Below are positions 1 through 7,284 of a DNA stretch of 64,000 nt, piece after piece. The translations under genes and the position numbers were made by a program. The notes beneath the pieces are model-generated. The model did not search any database. It worked only from the letters and a program-made list of their open reading frames with translations, and was not told the DNA's origin. Location of the stretch: positions 62,001-126,000 of the forward strand of contig WGUO01000001.1 of assembly GCA_014867205.1 (NCBI GenBank). The letters run 5' to 3'. Source of the DNA: Muribaculaceae bacterium. GTDB lineage: Bacteria > Bacteroidota > Bacteroidia > Bacteroidales > Muribaculaceae. The stretch's first letter is position 1, and every line of letters starts with the position of its first letter.

Positions 1-17
1 GCAAATAGGCATAAAGA

Positions 18-40
18 AGCCTGCCCAAAATGAGCAGGCT
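18..40 (-). terminator. Terminator of radical SAM gene
   Basis: A 7-bp perfect stem (AGCCTGC/GCAGGCT) with a 9-nt loop lies just past the stop codon of the leftward radical SAM gene. Read leftward it is followed by TTCTTTAT, a short U-rich tail, which fits an intrinsic terminator. Confidence 0.7.
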
Positions 41-59
41 GAACGCATGATTGACATCT

Positions 60-953
60 TCACAGATGCCATATCCTGTGACGATAGGCTTTCAGTTCCT
101 CTTCCGGGAACTGGGTTATCGCTTTGTCAAACTCATGGAGTATCGCGGCTTTGTCGTCCGGCAATGCTCCTGTGATCGGAACCGTATTGGAAATATGATG
201 TCCGAGCAGATTGACCCGGATATTCAGTCGGTCGACAAGTGTACGCATCTCTACCAGACGCTCAATCTCAGGCTCCTCGATGTACGTGCCGTCCAAAACT
301 TCCTGATATAATCGAGATTCCGGAAATATTGTCAACGACACTATGTTGATTATACAAGGATGGAGTTGGTTCAATACATCGGCAGTCGCTATCGCGCTTG
401 CCGCGCCGTTTCCCTTACCACCAAGTCCGTTTAGGTAGAACACGTTGTAGCGGATACCTGCCTCGTCAAGTTTTGAAAGCTGTTCGAGAATGTCGGAGGC
501 ATGATAGCCTTTGTTCATCCGTTCCAGCGTAGGATCATGAGCGGTCTCGATACCAATGTTGATGCTGTCGAGTCTCAAATGATGGAGATTCTTTAGTTCT
601 TCTACCGACTTGGGAGAGATGTCTGTGACACGGGCGAACATCCCGAACGATACCATGTGCGGAAGATACTTCCTTAACAGCAAAGCTACATCCATCAGCC
701 TGTTGTAGCTCAATGCGAATGGATTTGCACCTGTTAGATAAACACGTCTGGCTCGCGGTTGCCACTGCTTGATCACCTTCAGGTCTTCCTCGACCTCTGA
801 TAAAGGTGACATACGGAAAGGGGTACCTTGGTAAAGACTGCAAAACTTGCACTTGTGCCATGTGCAACCTGATGTGAGTTGAAGCAACTGCGAGTTCGCT
901 TCGTAAGGCGGTCGCCATACCTGACCGGTGAAATGTAGTTCTGGATATATCAT
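60..953 (-). CDS. Radical SAM protein
   Basis: A 297-residue radical SAM enzyme that should use a [4Fe-4S] cluster and S-adenosylmethionine; its substrate is unknown. Near the N-terminus the motif CTWHKCKFC gives cluster cysteines spaced CX4CX2C instead of the common CX3CX2C, followed by SLYQGTPFR. Related clostridial and Bacteroides proteins carry SGCSHNKCxFC at this place. The segments VYLTGANPF and INIGIETAHD fit later strands of the barrel. A longer reading begins at a TTG at 986, but that codon lies inside the -7 promoter element, so the ATG at 953 is chosen. It diverges from the HxlR gene. Family call is firm, function open. Confidence 0.85.
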   Translation of the reverse strand: MIYPELHFTGQVWRPPYEANSQLLQLTSGCTWHKCKFCSLYQGTPFRMSPLSEVEEDLKVIKQWQPRARRVYLTGANPFALSYNRLMDVALLLRKYLPHMVSFGMFARVTDISPKSVEELKNLHHLRLDSINIGIETAHDPTLERMNKGYHASDILEQLSKLDEAGIRYNVFYLNGLGGKGNGAASAIATADVLNQLHPCIINIVSLTIFPESRLYQEVLDGTYIEEPEIERLVEMRTLVDRLNIRVNLLGHHISNTVPITGALPDDKAAILHEFDKAITQFPEEELKAYRHRIWHL

Positions 954-983
954 ATCTCGATATTTTTTGTTAATTTTGTAATG

Positions 984-1014
984 CAAAATTAGGTGATAGT
1001 CAGAGCCAAAACAA
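984..1014 (-). promoter_or_regulatory. Promoter of radical SAM gene
   Basis: On the minus strand TAATTTTG (991-984) matches the Bacteroidota -7 element, and TTG at 1014-1012 sits 20 bases upstream as a -33 element. Transcription should start near 977, giving a leader of about 25 nt to the ATG at 953. Confidence 0.65.
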
Positions 1015-1088
1015 TAACTTACCGAAAGGTATGACCCTTACCTGAAAGTTTGTTTTACTCGTTATCAGCCTGTTCTGCATGACCGTAT

Positions 1089-1442
1089 ATGGCAAAAAAA
1101 TTAGACTACGATTATTGTAAGGCTGCCCCTATGCTCGAATGGCTTGGCAACAAGTGGGCGCTGGTGGTTCTCGTGAAGATTTCCGAGAACGGGCCGATGC
1201 GCTTCAACGAGCTCTACCGCAACATCCCGTCGGTGTCGGAGAAGGTACTGTCGCAGGTACTCCGTCAGTTAACGACTGACGGCATAATACGCCGCGAGCT
1301 CTTCCCTGATGTACCTCCGCGCACAGAATATTCCGTGACAGATTTCGGCAAGACCCTTTTGCCACACGTTGAAGCCCTCATCAACTGGGGACGGGAAAAC
1401 TTCGATACAATAATGTCAAACCGTCAGAAATCAGAATATTAA
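1089..1442 (+). CDS. HxlR-family transcriptional regulator
   Basis: A 117-residue winged-helix regulator of the HxlR family. Cys10 in DYCKAAPMLEWLGNKWAL sits where redox- or electrophile-sensing HxlR proteins keep their reactive cysteine. The recognition region SVSEKVLSQVLRQLTTDGII and the wing RTEYSVTDFGKTL are typical. It lies two bases before a YciI gene and leads a unit whose next three genes are stumps of a tautomerase, a flavodoxin and an acetyltransferase. Regulation of that former operon in response to reactive compounds is an inference from the neighbours. No clear TAnnTTTG element was found upstream. Confidence 0.92.
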   Translation: MAKKLDYDYCKAAPMLEWLGNKWALVVLVKISENGPMRFNELYRNIPSVSEKVLSQVLRQLTTDGIIRRELFPDVPPRTEYSVTDFGKTLLPHVEALINWGRENFDTIMSNRQKSEY

Positions 1443-1443
1443 C

Positions 1444-1731
1444 ATGTTCATAGCAATTCTTAAATACAAGAAGCCTCTTGAAGAGGTTGATCGCTTTCTG
1501 CAGGCGCATCGTGATTACCTTGCAGAGCATTATGCCGCCGGCAATTTCATTTCATCAGGTCCTCAGACACCTCGTGTGGGTGGAGTGATTATGATTAAGG
1601 CCGAAAATCGCATTGCGGTGGATGCCATCATTGCGCAAGACCCATTTAACATCAACGGCATTGCAGACTATCAGATAGTCGAGTTTACTCCGACAATGTT
1701 TTGTGATGATATTCTCAAAAATATCCTCTGA
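1444..1731 (+). CDS. YciI family protein
   Basis: A 95-residue protein of the YciI-like fold (ferredoxin-like dimer). It has the family's conserved His-Asp pair in the segment HRDYLAEHYAAGNFISSGP and the later DPFNINGIADYQIVEF. Family members are thought to be small enzymes, some related to dehalogenases, but most lack a known substrate. It begins two bases after the HxlR stop, so co-transcription and perhaps translational coupling are likely. The next gene, a tautomerase, is truncated. Confidence 0.88.
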   Translation: MFIAILKYKKPLEEVDRFLQAHRDYLAEHYAAGNFISSGPQTPRVGGVIMIKAENRIAVDAIIAQDPFNINGIADYQIVEFTPTMFCDDILKNIL

Positions 1732-1733
1732 GT

Positions 1734-1883
1734 ATGCCTTATATATCAATCGAAAGCGGCAGACTGACCGCTGAACAGAAACGGCAGCTGATAGAACGGC
1801 TGACAGCAACAGCCTCCGGGATTACCCATATCCCGATACTGGAATATGGTTTATGGCAAAAATATCGGCGATGTACTCAGTGA
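1734..1883 (+). pseudogene. Truncated 4-oxalocrotonate tautomerase-like gene
   Basis: An ATG two bases after the YciI stop opens a frame starting MPYISIESGRLTAEQK. This carries the catalytic Pro2 and the N-terminal strand-helix of the 4-oxalocrotonate tautomerase family. Similarity stops after about 34 residues (THIP), where the DNA switches to a flavodoxin gene in another frame, and the reading frame then runs into a stop at residue 50. A deletion joining two genes explains this best. A functional 49-residue product is unlikely because the second half of the tautomerase fold is gone. Confidence 0.7.
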
Positions 1884-1956
1884 TGATGAAGGCTTGGCAA
1901 ATATGCGTAACCTCGGCGAGAATATGGCTTGGCTCATAAAACAGTTGAAGGATTGA
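1837..1956 (+). pseudogene. C-terminal remnant of a flavodoxin-family gene
   Basis: In a frame different from the tautomerase stump, codons from 1837 read YWNMVYGKNIGDVLSDDEG and end with NMRNLGENMAWLIKQLKD. This is the characteristic C-terminal segment of NADPH-dependent FMN reductase/flavodoxin-family proteins, whose relatives carry YWNMVHG and RNMAWLLK. There is no start codon or flavin-binding N-terminal part. The fragment begins where the tautomerase similarity ends, so a deletion of roughly one gene length is inferred. Confidence 0.65.
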
Positions 1957-1959
1957 ACT

Positions 1960-2067
1960 ATGGACAAGAACAAAGTATACCCCCGTTCCAATGATAATCA
2001 GACAGAATATCTGAAATCGGTTATCACGCGTCCGACAATCGAGGTCGGAGACTTCACCGCCAATTAA
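1960..2067 (+). pseudogene. N-terminal stump of a Vat/CatB-like acetyltransferase
   Basis: An ATG three bases after the flavodoxin remnant opens a 35-codon frame beginning MDKNKVYPRSNDNQTEYL and ending EVGDFTAN. The pattern of YPR, DNQTxYLK and IEVGDFT matches the N-terminus of Vat/CatB-type xenobiotic O-acetyltransferases, which then continue for about 170 more residues of left-handed beta-helix. Here a TAA follows at once and no helix repeats remain, so this is a truncated remnant. Confidence 0.6.
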
Positions 2068-2106
2068 TACTTAGATAGGCCCTTATCATTTAAATAAACA
2101 GACAAT

Positions 2107-2520
2107 ATGATACAACAAATAGAATTTCAACTTCCGGCAATGAGACGTGGATGCCATATGATAACAGGTGAAATCGTGCGCCGACTTCCAAATCCGCTTC
2201 CTAAATACGGGCTGCTGAATGTTTTTGTGAAACATACCTCCTGCGGTCTGACAATCAATGAGAATGCCGATCCGGATGTGCGCACGGATATGGATAATAT
2301 TCTCGACAACATCGTGCCGGAGAATGAGCCATATTATAACCATACAATGGAAGGGGCGGACGACATGCCGGCTCATGCCAAGTCTTCACTGATGGGCGTT
2401 TCGTTGACAATTCCAGTTACAAATGGCCGATTGAATCTCGGGACATGGCAAGGAATCTATCTCTGCGAGTTTCGGGATTATGGCGGGGAACGAAGCATCG
2501 TGCTTACCGTATACAGTTGA
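2107..2520 (+). CDS. yjbQ: YjbQ/UPF0047 family protein
   Basis: A 137-residue member of the YjbQ (UPF0047) family, some of whose members have weak thiamine-phosphate synthase activity. Diagnostic blocks are present in order: VKHTSCGLTINENADPDV (about residues 40-57), HAKSSLMG (about 90-97) and LGTWQGIYLCEFRDYGG near the C-terminus. The length is normal for the family. It follows the three gene stumps on the same strand after 39 bases and may once have belonged to the HxlR unit. No separate promoter was recognised. Confidence 0.9.
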   Translation: MIQQIEFQLPAMRRGCHMITGEIVRRLPNPLPKYGLLNVFVKHTSCGLTINENADPDVRTDMDNILDNIVPENEPYYNHTMEGADDMPAHAKSSLMGVSLTIPVTNGRLNLGTWQGIYLCEFRDYGGERSIVLTVYS

Positions 2521-2533
2521 CAGTGTCTTACAT

Positions 2534-2572
2534 CGTTTCCCAAAGTGAAAAAATTTTAGAGTTTGGGAAACG
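2534..2572. repeat. 11-bp inverted repeat after yjbQ
   Basis: CGTTTCCCAAA and TTTGGGAAACG form a perfect 11-bp inverted repeat with a 17-nt loop, 14 bases after the yjbQ stop. Neither side has a U-tract, so it could be a rho-independent-like processing hairpin or a protein-binding palindrome instead of a terminator. Confidence 0.5.
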
Positions 2573-2707
2573 TAATCAACCATGCGAAATGCTTCACTGC
2601 CAGGGCACTCTCAGTTTGATTTTAACTTAAAAGTCACCGAACCACAGTTTTTATATAGGTTAGAATTATTAAGGAAATTAATACTTTCTCATTTCGGAAA
2701 TATTGGT

Positions 2708-2715
2708 TAACTTTG
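2708..2715 (+). promoter_or_regulatory. Promoter -7 element of Crp/Fnr gene
   Basis: TAACTTTG matches the TAnnTTTG -7 consensus and lies nine bases before the ATG at 2725, so the leader would be very short. Confidence 0.6.
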
Positions 2716-2724
2716 TAATACCTT

Positions 2725-3297
2725 ATGGCACAGTTCAACTCATACGACCAAAGCATAGACTTCTCGGCGATAAAAGAATATTTCCGGGAGCATGGTCGTG
2801 CTGCCCATTATTCTAAAGATGATGTCTTTGTCCAACAGGGGTGTGTAGGCAAATATCTCGGAGTCGTCGAATCGGGATATTTCAAGTACACAACACTCAC
2901 TTCTTCGGGTAATGATGCTGTCGTAGGATTTGCTTTTGAGGGAGAAATAGTAGCTGATTACTACAACTCATTCCACGGTATTCCATCTGAAGTCTCTATA
3001 AAATCAGGCACCGACAGTCTGGTATCTCAAATAAGAACTCCTGAGGCACGAAACGTGTTTTACGCATCGTTTGACGATAATCTTTCTGCTGTGAATGGCG
3101 CGCTGTTCAGCGAGATTTATTCCCGCCATCTTGAATTATACCGCAAGACACCGACAGAGAGATACCTTGACCTGATAACGTTGTATCCTCAGATTTTAGA
3201 TGTCGTTTCGTTACGCGACATATCCTCATATCTCCTCGTTACACCGGTGTATCTTAGCCGAATCCGAAAAAATCTCGCTAAAAAATCCGGCGAATAA
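2725..3297 (+). CDS. Crp/Fnr-family transcriptional regulator
   Basis: A 190-residue Crp/Fnr-type regulator. Residues 15-110 form the cyclic-nucleotide-binding-like beta-roll (YSKDDVFVQQGCVGKYLGVVESGYFKY), with no obvious cyclic-nucleotide phosphate cassette and no Fnr cysteine cluster. The C-terminal helix-turn-helix is VSLRDISSYLLVTPVYLSRIRKNL. This type is common and mostly uncharacterised in Bacteroidales. Its last 20 codons and the DNA beyond them recur twice downstream, before the second BspA-like gene and before the outer-membrane barrel. Control of these surface genes by this regulator is a reasonable inference. Confidence 0.9.
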   Translation: MAQFNSYDQSIDFSAIKEYFREHGRAAHYSKDDVFVQQGCVGKYLGVVESGYFKYTTLTSSGNDAVVGFAFEGEIVADYYNSFHGIPSEVSIKSGTDSLVSQIRTPEARNVFYASFDDNLSAVNGALFSEIYSRHLELYRKTPTERYLDLITLYPQILDVVSLRDISSYLLVTPVYLSRIRKNLAKKSGE

Positions 3298-3360
3298 AAC
3301 TTGTTTTATCCCGAAGTCATTTTTTCTACCTAAATTTGCCAATAAAAAAATTGGCAAATG
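3235..3360 (+). repeat. Regulator-tail/promoter module, copy 1
   Basis: The original copy of a repeated module. It holds the last 20 codons of the Crp/Fnr gene (TPVYLSRIRKNLAKKSGE plus stop) and the promoter up to the ATG of the first BspA-like gene. About 95 percent of it recurs at 4955-5081, and its 3' two thirds recur before the barrel gene at 7285. Confidence 0.9.
3331..3359 (+). promoter_or_regulatory. Promoter with inverted repeat, first BspA-like gene
   Basis: The -7 element TAAATTTG (3331-3338) overlaps a perfect 10-bp inverted repeat, ATTTGCCAAT (3334-3343) and ATTGGCAAAT (3350-3359), with a 6-nt spacer. The right arm runs into the start codon at 3358. It could be an operator over the start site or a 5'-end hairpin. 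Confidence 0.65.
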
Positions 3361-4872
3361 AAAAATCGAATAGTAAAATCAATATTGAGCCTTATGGTTG
3401 CGATCCCTTTCATGGCATTCGCTGATATAAACATCACTGAGGGATATGATGCGGATTGTATTGTTCCAATATCGTATTCGGCTGAAGAACTAATTTCGTC
3501 AGCAGTCCCTATTGACCTTTTACCAGACGACAATCTAACAGAACACAGAGTGATTCTCAACACATTCCTAACTTCTGGAGAAAAGATTGTCCCTCAACGG
3601 CTTGAATCTGAATCCACGACAATCCTTGATGTGGTGACCTCGGATTACGGACAGCTCAAAACTCTTTTGGCTGAGAATGGTGCGGATTCCGCAACTTCCA
3701 TCACTGTATCAGGACCGATTGACGCTTCTGACTTCAAAGCTATCTGGGAATGCGCCACCATAGGAAATCTACGGATTCTTGACCTCAGTCATTCTCAATT
3801 AAAGGACAACATAGTACCCGACTACGCTCTTTATCATACCATACAATTTGAAACAGGGCATTGGCTGGGCATAAGAAAAATTATATTGCCTGAAGAAATT
3901 GTCCGAATAGGAAAAGCGGCCTTCGCTTTCATGCATCTTGAAGAAATAAATATCCCCTCCAAGTTGAAAGAATTGGGCTCAACGGCATTTGGGTATGATT
4001 ATTGGCTTGACTGCGATATTATGATTCCCGATGGAATAGAAGAAATAAAATACCAGACCTTCATTGACTGTAGAAGTCTGAGCAAATCGCCGATTCTGCC
4101 GAGCACCTTAAGATTGATTGGCGAACATGCTTTTGCCAATACTCCTTTTGAGAATATCGAATTAAACGATGGACTTGAGACTATAAGAGAGGGCGCTTTT
4201 CAATCATGTGGAATCATACAAATTGAATTTCCTAACTCTATAATTGATTTAGGTCCAATGGCTTTTCAGCTTTGCCCTAAATTGAAACACATATCTTTCC
4301 CCGATGTCATTGAGGAAATTCCAATGGGTCTGTTCTCTATGTGTAATGCCTTGGAAGAGGTGAATATTCCCGATGGTGTCAGACGCATTGCGGATAATGC
4401 GTTTATGTTGTGTACGAATCTAAAAGATATCTCACTTCCCGAGACCTTGGAATCTATTGGAAAAGACGCATTCTGTTATTGTATCGTAGAAAAAATTGTT
4501 TTGCCCGGCAATTTAAAATCATTGGGAGACGGAAGTTTCGTTATTAAGGATCTTAAAACAGTTTATTGCGCATCTGAAATACCTCCTTTCTGCGAAATAG
4601 GTCAGAATGGTCCATTTGCAGAAGAATGGATTTCAGAAGCTGTTCTATATGTACCCATCGGCACCAAAGTAAAATATCAAAACCAATGGCAGTGGAACCT
4701 TTTCAAAGAAATAATTGAGACAGATGATTTCCCATCTTCTGGTATAGACAGTGTCGTAATTGATGGAAAAGAAGATAATGGTGATTACTACGATTTGTTA
4801 GGAAGAAAGGTTAATACGCTAATTCCGGGGAATATTTACGTATTAAATGGTAAGAAATTTATTCACCATTAA
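3358..4872 (+). CDS. BspA-like leucine-rich repeat protein
   Basis: A 504-residue exported protein. A signal peptide (MKNRIVKSILSLMVAIPFMAFA) is followed by about 100 residues of unassigned sequence, then TpLRR/LRR_5 repeats from about residue 155 to 400 (units such as LEEVNIPDGVRRIADNAF and LKDISLPETLESIGKDAF). A tail with YYDLLGRKV and GNIYVLNGKK resembles degenerate Por-like sorting domains of Bacteroidales surface proteins. BspA-like proteins act in adhesion or surface recognition. It is paralogous to the next gene and has its own promoter. The precise ligand is unknown. Confidence 0.88.
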   Translation: MKNRIVKSILSLMVAIPFMAFADINITEGYDADCIVPISYSAEELISSAVPIDLLPDDNLTEHRVILNTFLTSGEKIVPQRLESESTTILDVVTSDYGQLKTLLAENGADSATSITVSGPIDASDFKAIWECATIGNLRILDLSHSQLKDNIVPDYALYHTIQFETGHWLGIRKIILPEEIVRIGKAAFAFMHLEEINIPSKLKELGSTAFGYDYWLDCDIMIPDGIEEIKYQTFIDCRSLSKSPILPSTLRLIGEHAFANTPFENIELNDGLETIREGAFQSCGIIQIEFPNSIIDLGPMAFQLCPKLKHISFPDVIEEIPMGLFSMCNALEEVNIPDGVRRIADNAFMLCTNLKDISLPETLESIGKDAFCYCIVEKIVLPGNLKSLGDGSFVIKDLKTVYCASEIPPFCEIGQNGPFAEEWISEAVLYVPIGTKVKYQNQWQWNLFKEIIETDDFPSSGIDSVVIDGKEDNGDYYDLLGRKVNTLIPGNIYVLNGKKFIHH

Positions 4873-4954
4873 ATAATTTGTATGTAGAACATTCGATTCA
4901 TTAACACTTCGTGTATTGCTTTTTTTGTTTTTAAGGCTGACTGTTTCGTATCAA

Positions 4955-5081
4955 CTCGTCACACCGGTATATCTTAGCCGAATCCGAAAAAGTCTCGCTA
5001 AAAAATCCGGCGAATAAAACTTGTTTTATCCCGAAGTCGTTTTTTCTGCCTAACTTTGCCAATAAAACATATTGGCAAATG
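4955..5081 (+). repeat. Regulator-tail/promoter module, copy 2
   Basis: Near-identical copy of 3235-3360, with about six substitutions and a small indel. It holds a translatable remnant of the Crp/Fnr C-terminus (LAKKSGE and stop) although no regulator gene precedes it. This marks a tandem duplication that carried [regulator 3' end - promoter - LRR gene]. Confidence 0.9.
5051..5079 (+). promoter_or_regulatory. Promoter with inverted repeat, second BspA-like gene
   Basis: TAACTTTG (5051-5058) is the -7 element. TTTGCCAATA (5055-5064) and TATTGGCAAA (5070-5079) form a perfect 10-bp inverted repeat with a 5-nt spacer. The arms differ slightly from copy 1 but stay complementary. Confidence 0.65.
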
Positions 5082-6590
5082 GAAAATAGGATACTCAGAT
5101 CAATCTTATGTCTGATGATAGCGACGCCGTTCTTGGCATCCGCACATACAGACATCATTAACCCATCGGGCAATCACGACCTTGTCGCACTTCCCGCTGT
5201 CGTCTCTGAACATTCACAGTCAGAAGAATTATCCTTCAAAGGATTCGGGTTCTCCTATATATATAAACAAGATGCTCCTGTCAGAAATTCGGATGGAATA
5301 GAGTCCTTCAAAGCTGTTCTGAAAGAAAGTGGAACCCTTTCAGCCGTGCTTGGCGAGCATATCTATGAGATAGAATCCATCACTGTGGAAGGTCCGATGA
5401 ACGATGCTGATTTCAACACCCTTTGGGAATCATCGTTTAACGGTCAGCTAAAAATCATCGACCTTGAACACGCCGAGATTGAGGGTGATAAGATTCCTGA
5501 CCGCGCATTGTTTCATGTTGATGCGCAAATGGATTGGGAAACATGGACCGTCACTACAATCCCGTTGGAAAAGATTGTTTTTCCTGCAGACGTGACCGAA
5601 ATAGGCGAGTTTGCTATTGCCTATGCGATTTCGCTCAACGAGTTGAAATTGCCAAAGGCTTTACAAAAAATCGATAAATCGGCTTTCACCGACTGCATAA
5701 GTTTAACCTCCGAACAGCTCGTTTTCCCCGAAAATCTGGAAGTTGTCGGCAACCAGGCTTTTTATCAATGCCGCGGACTAAAGGGCAAAATTACACTGCC
5801 CGAGTCGTTGAAAGCGATTGGTTGCGTTGCATTCTATACCTGTAAAATAACTGAGATCAACTTTCCTCAATCGCTGGAATTCCTTGGGTGTATGGCGTTT
5901 GCCAATTCTGAACTGGGAAAGGCGATTTTGCCTGACAACTGCATGCTTTGTTCCGAGGGTGGACAGTTCTACAATAATTGGTACCTCGCCGAGGCGCATT
6001 TGCCGGATAATTCGACTATCGTTCCGCCCGACGTTTTCTTGGGCTGCTTTTCTTTGAAAGAGGTGAATGTCCCGTCCCATGCTGTCACCATCGGAGAATT
6101 TGCATACGATGAGGCCAAAATGTCGACTATAGATTTTCCGGGAACATTGGAATCTATCGAACAAAACGCATTTCAAAGTTGCAACAAACTCACTACTATC
6201 GTTCTGCCGGCTTCGCTCAAAATCCTCGCAGACCGTGCTTTTGCGTTATGTGGCAGCCTGACAAGCATCTGGTGCAAGGCTACAGTCCCTCCCGTTTACG
6301 TTCCGGCACAAGGATATGAATCTGACACGACACCATTTACCGGCGTTAATCCCGCGACGCCAGTTTACATTCCTGTAGGAACAAAGCAGCAATATACGAC
6401 AGCTTCAGGGTGGGATTACATGACCAATTTCATAGAGACCGACAATTTTCCGTCCGCTGGTGTTGATTGCATTACAATCAATAGGAATGCACATGATAAC
6501 AGTTTCTACGATTTATTTGGAAGAAAGGTTGAAAATCCAATTTCGGGAAATATCTATATCCAATCCGGCAAAAAAATTCTGATTAAATGA
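5079..6590 (+). CDS. BspA-like leucine-rich repeat protein (paralogue)
   Basis: A 503-residue paralogue of the preceding LRR protein. It has the same layout: signal peptide (MENRILRSILCLMIATPFLASA), an N-terminal region with ITVEGPMNDADFNTLWES mirroring ITVSGPIDASDFKAIWEC of its neighbour, LRR_5 repeats from about residue 165 to 410, and a tail with FYDLFGRKVENPISGNIYI. The repeats have diverged strongly while the leader DNA has not, so either the leader is under constraint or it was homogenised. Its stop overlaps the next start (ATGA), so it is coupled to the lipoprotein gene. Surface location is inferred. Confidence 0.88.
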   Translation: MENRILRSILCLMIATPFLASAHTDIINPSGNHDLVALPAVVSEHSQSEELSFKGFGFSYIYKQDAPVRNSDGIESFKAVLKESGTLSAVLGEHIYEIESITVEGPMNDADFNTLWESSFNGQLKIIDLEHAEIEGDKIPDRALFHVDAQMDWETWTVTTIPLEKIVFPADVTEIGEFAIAYAISLNELKLPKALQKIDKSAFTDCISLTSEQLVFPENLEVVGNQAFYQCRGLKGKITLPESLKAIGCVAFYTCKITEINFPQSLEFLGCMAFANSELGKAILPDNCMLCSEGGQFYNNWYLAEAHLPDNSTIVPPDVFLGCFSLKEVNVPSHAVTIGEFAYDEAKMSTIDFPGTLESIEQNAFQSCNKLTTIVLPASLKILADRAFALCGSLTSIWCKATVPPVYVPAQGYESDTTPFTGVNPATPVYIPVGTKQQYTTASGWDYMTNFIETDNFPSAGVDCITINRNAHDNSFYDLFGRKVENPISGNIYIQSGKKILIK

Positions 6591-7093
6591 GATGTCTAAC
6601 GTTTTTTGTTCTCTCGTCATTGTTGTTGTGTTCCTGCAACAACAATGACGAGCCGCCAACTGAAACAGTTCTGCCAATTTCCAAATATTATCAGCCATGT
6701 ACCTCAGAATTCAACATCACGGACACAGAATGGTTAGATAAGATTAAGGGATGGGCCGATAAAAAATTTGTTGTAAATGATTTATCTGAACTTCCCGATG
6801 ATCCTTTAGGATTTTCAGAAGCTTATACAAGTGTCGATTTCAAGGAGTACACTTTATTTATTACGTATAATCTTCATAATTGGAATATTGATACATATCG
6901 TAATCGATATTACTTTGATAACATAGAAAAAATCTATGAATGGGCTATCTGTATAGAAACCTCCACTATTCCGGATGACAATACGGGAACATGGTATTTT
7001 ACTCGATACGCAATATTAGTCAAGAAGTTGCCGCGAGATGCCAAAATTCAAATGTGGTTTTCACTTGGTGTAATAAATTGGGATTGGAAATAA
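6587..7093 (+). CDS. Hypothetical lipoprotein
   Basis: A 168-residue protein with a type II signal peptide: MRCLTFFVLSSLLLCSC, with the lipobox cysteine at 17 followed by NNNDEPP, the acidic/proline linker usual for surface lipoproteins of this phylum. The remainder has no recognised domain; it is rich in aromatic residues (YNLHNWNIDTY, YEWAICIE) and ends WFSLGVINWDWK. Its start overlaps the LRR stop by four bases, so it is translated from the same message. A 16-bp hairpin lies within codons 9-22. A role with the LRR protein at the cell surface is inferred only from the coupling. Confidence 0.75.
   Translation: MRCLTFFVLSSLLLCSCNNNDEPPTETVLPISKYYQPCTSEFNITDTEWLDKIKGWADKKFVVNDLSELPDDPLGFSEAYTSVDFKEYTLFITYNLHNWNIDTYRNRYYFDNIEKIYEWAICIETSTIPDDNTGTWYFTRYAILVKKLPRDAKIQMWFSLGVINWDWK
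6613..6652 (+). repeat. 16-bp perfect hairpin inside lipoprotein gene
   Basis: CTCGTCATTGTTGTTG (6613-6628) and CAACAACAATGACGAG (6637-6652) are perfect reverse complements with an 8-nt loop. They span the end of the signal peptide, the lipobox cysteine and the NNNDE linker, starting 26 bases after the start codon. No U-tract follows. Such a stable stem could slow translation or protect or process the upstream message. Confidence 0.75.
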
Positions 7094-7170
7094 AGTTTAT
7101 AAAAATTTGAGTTGCCCAATAAATGTTTTTATTAGCGGTAGAAGTCAACTTATTGAATTTTGGTAGCCAA

Positions 7171-7265
7171 TATCTTAGCCACTGACGCTGCTATTTATCT
7201 CGCAAAAAAATCTGGCGAATAAAACTTGTTTTATCCCGAAGTCGTTTTTTCTGCCGAACTTTGCC
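7171..7265 (+). repeat. Regulator-tail/promoter module, copy 3
   Basis: A partial third copy of the module. From 7198 to 7265 it matches copies 1 and 2 closely, including the codons for LAKKSGE and stop. Further upstream only TATCTTAGCC is kept. It precedes the outer-membrane barrel gene. Confidence 0.8.
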
Positions 7266-7278
7266 TAAATTTTTAGGC
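7256..7278 (+). promoter_or_regulatory. Promoter with substituted inverted repeat, barrel gene
   Basis: GAACTTTG (7256-7263) replaces the -7 element TAACTTTG of copy 2 with one mismatch. GCCTAAA (7263-7269) and TTTAGGC (7272-7278) form a new perfect 7-bp inverted repeat where the other copies have GCCAAT/ATTGGC. Both arms changed together. Confidence 0.55.
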
Positions 7279-7284
7279 TGAGCA

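Noticed and set aside
2445..2630. Open frame overlapping the yjbQ 3' end
   Set aside because: Out-of-frame shadow that runs through an inverted repeat, with no start context.
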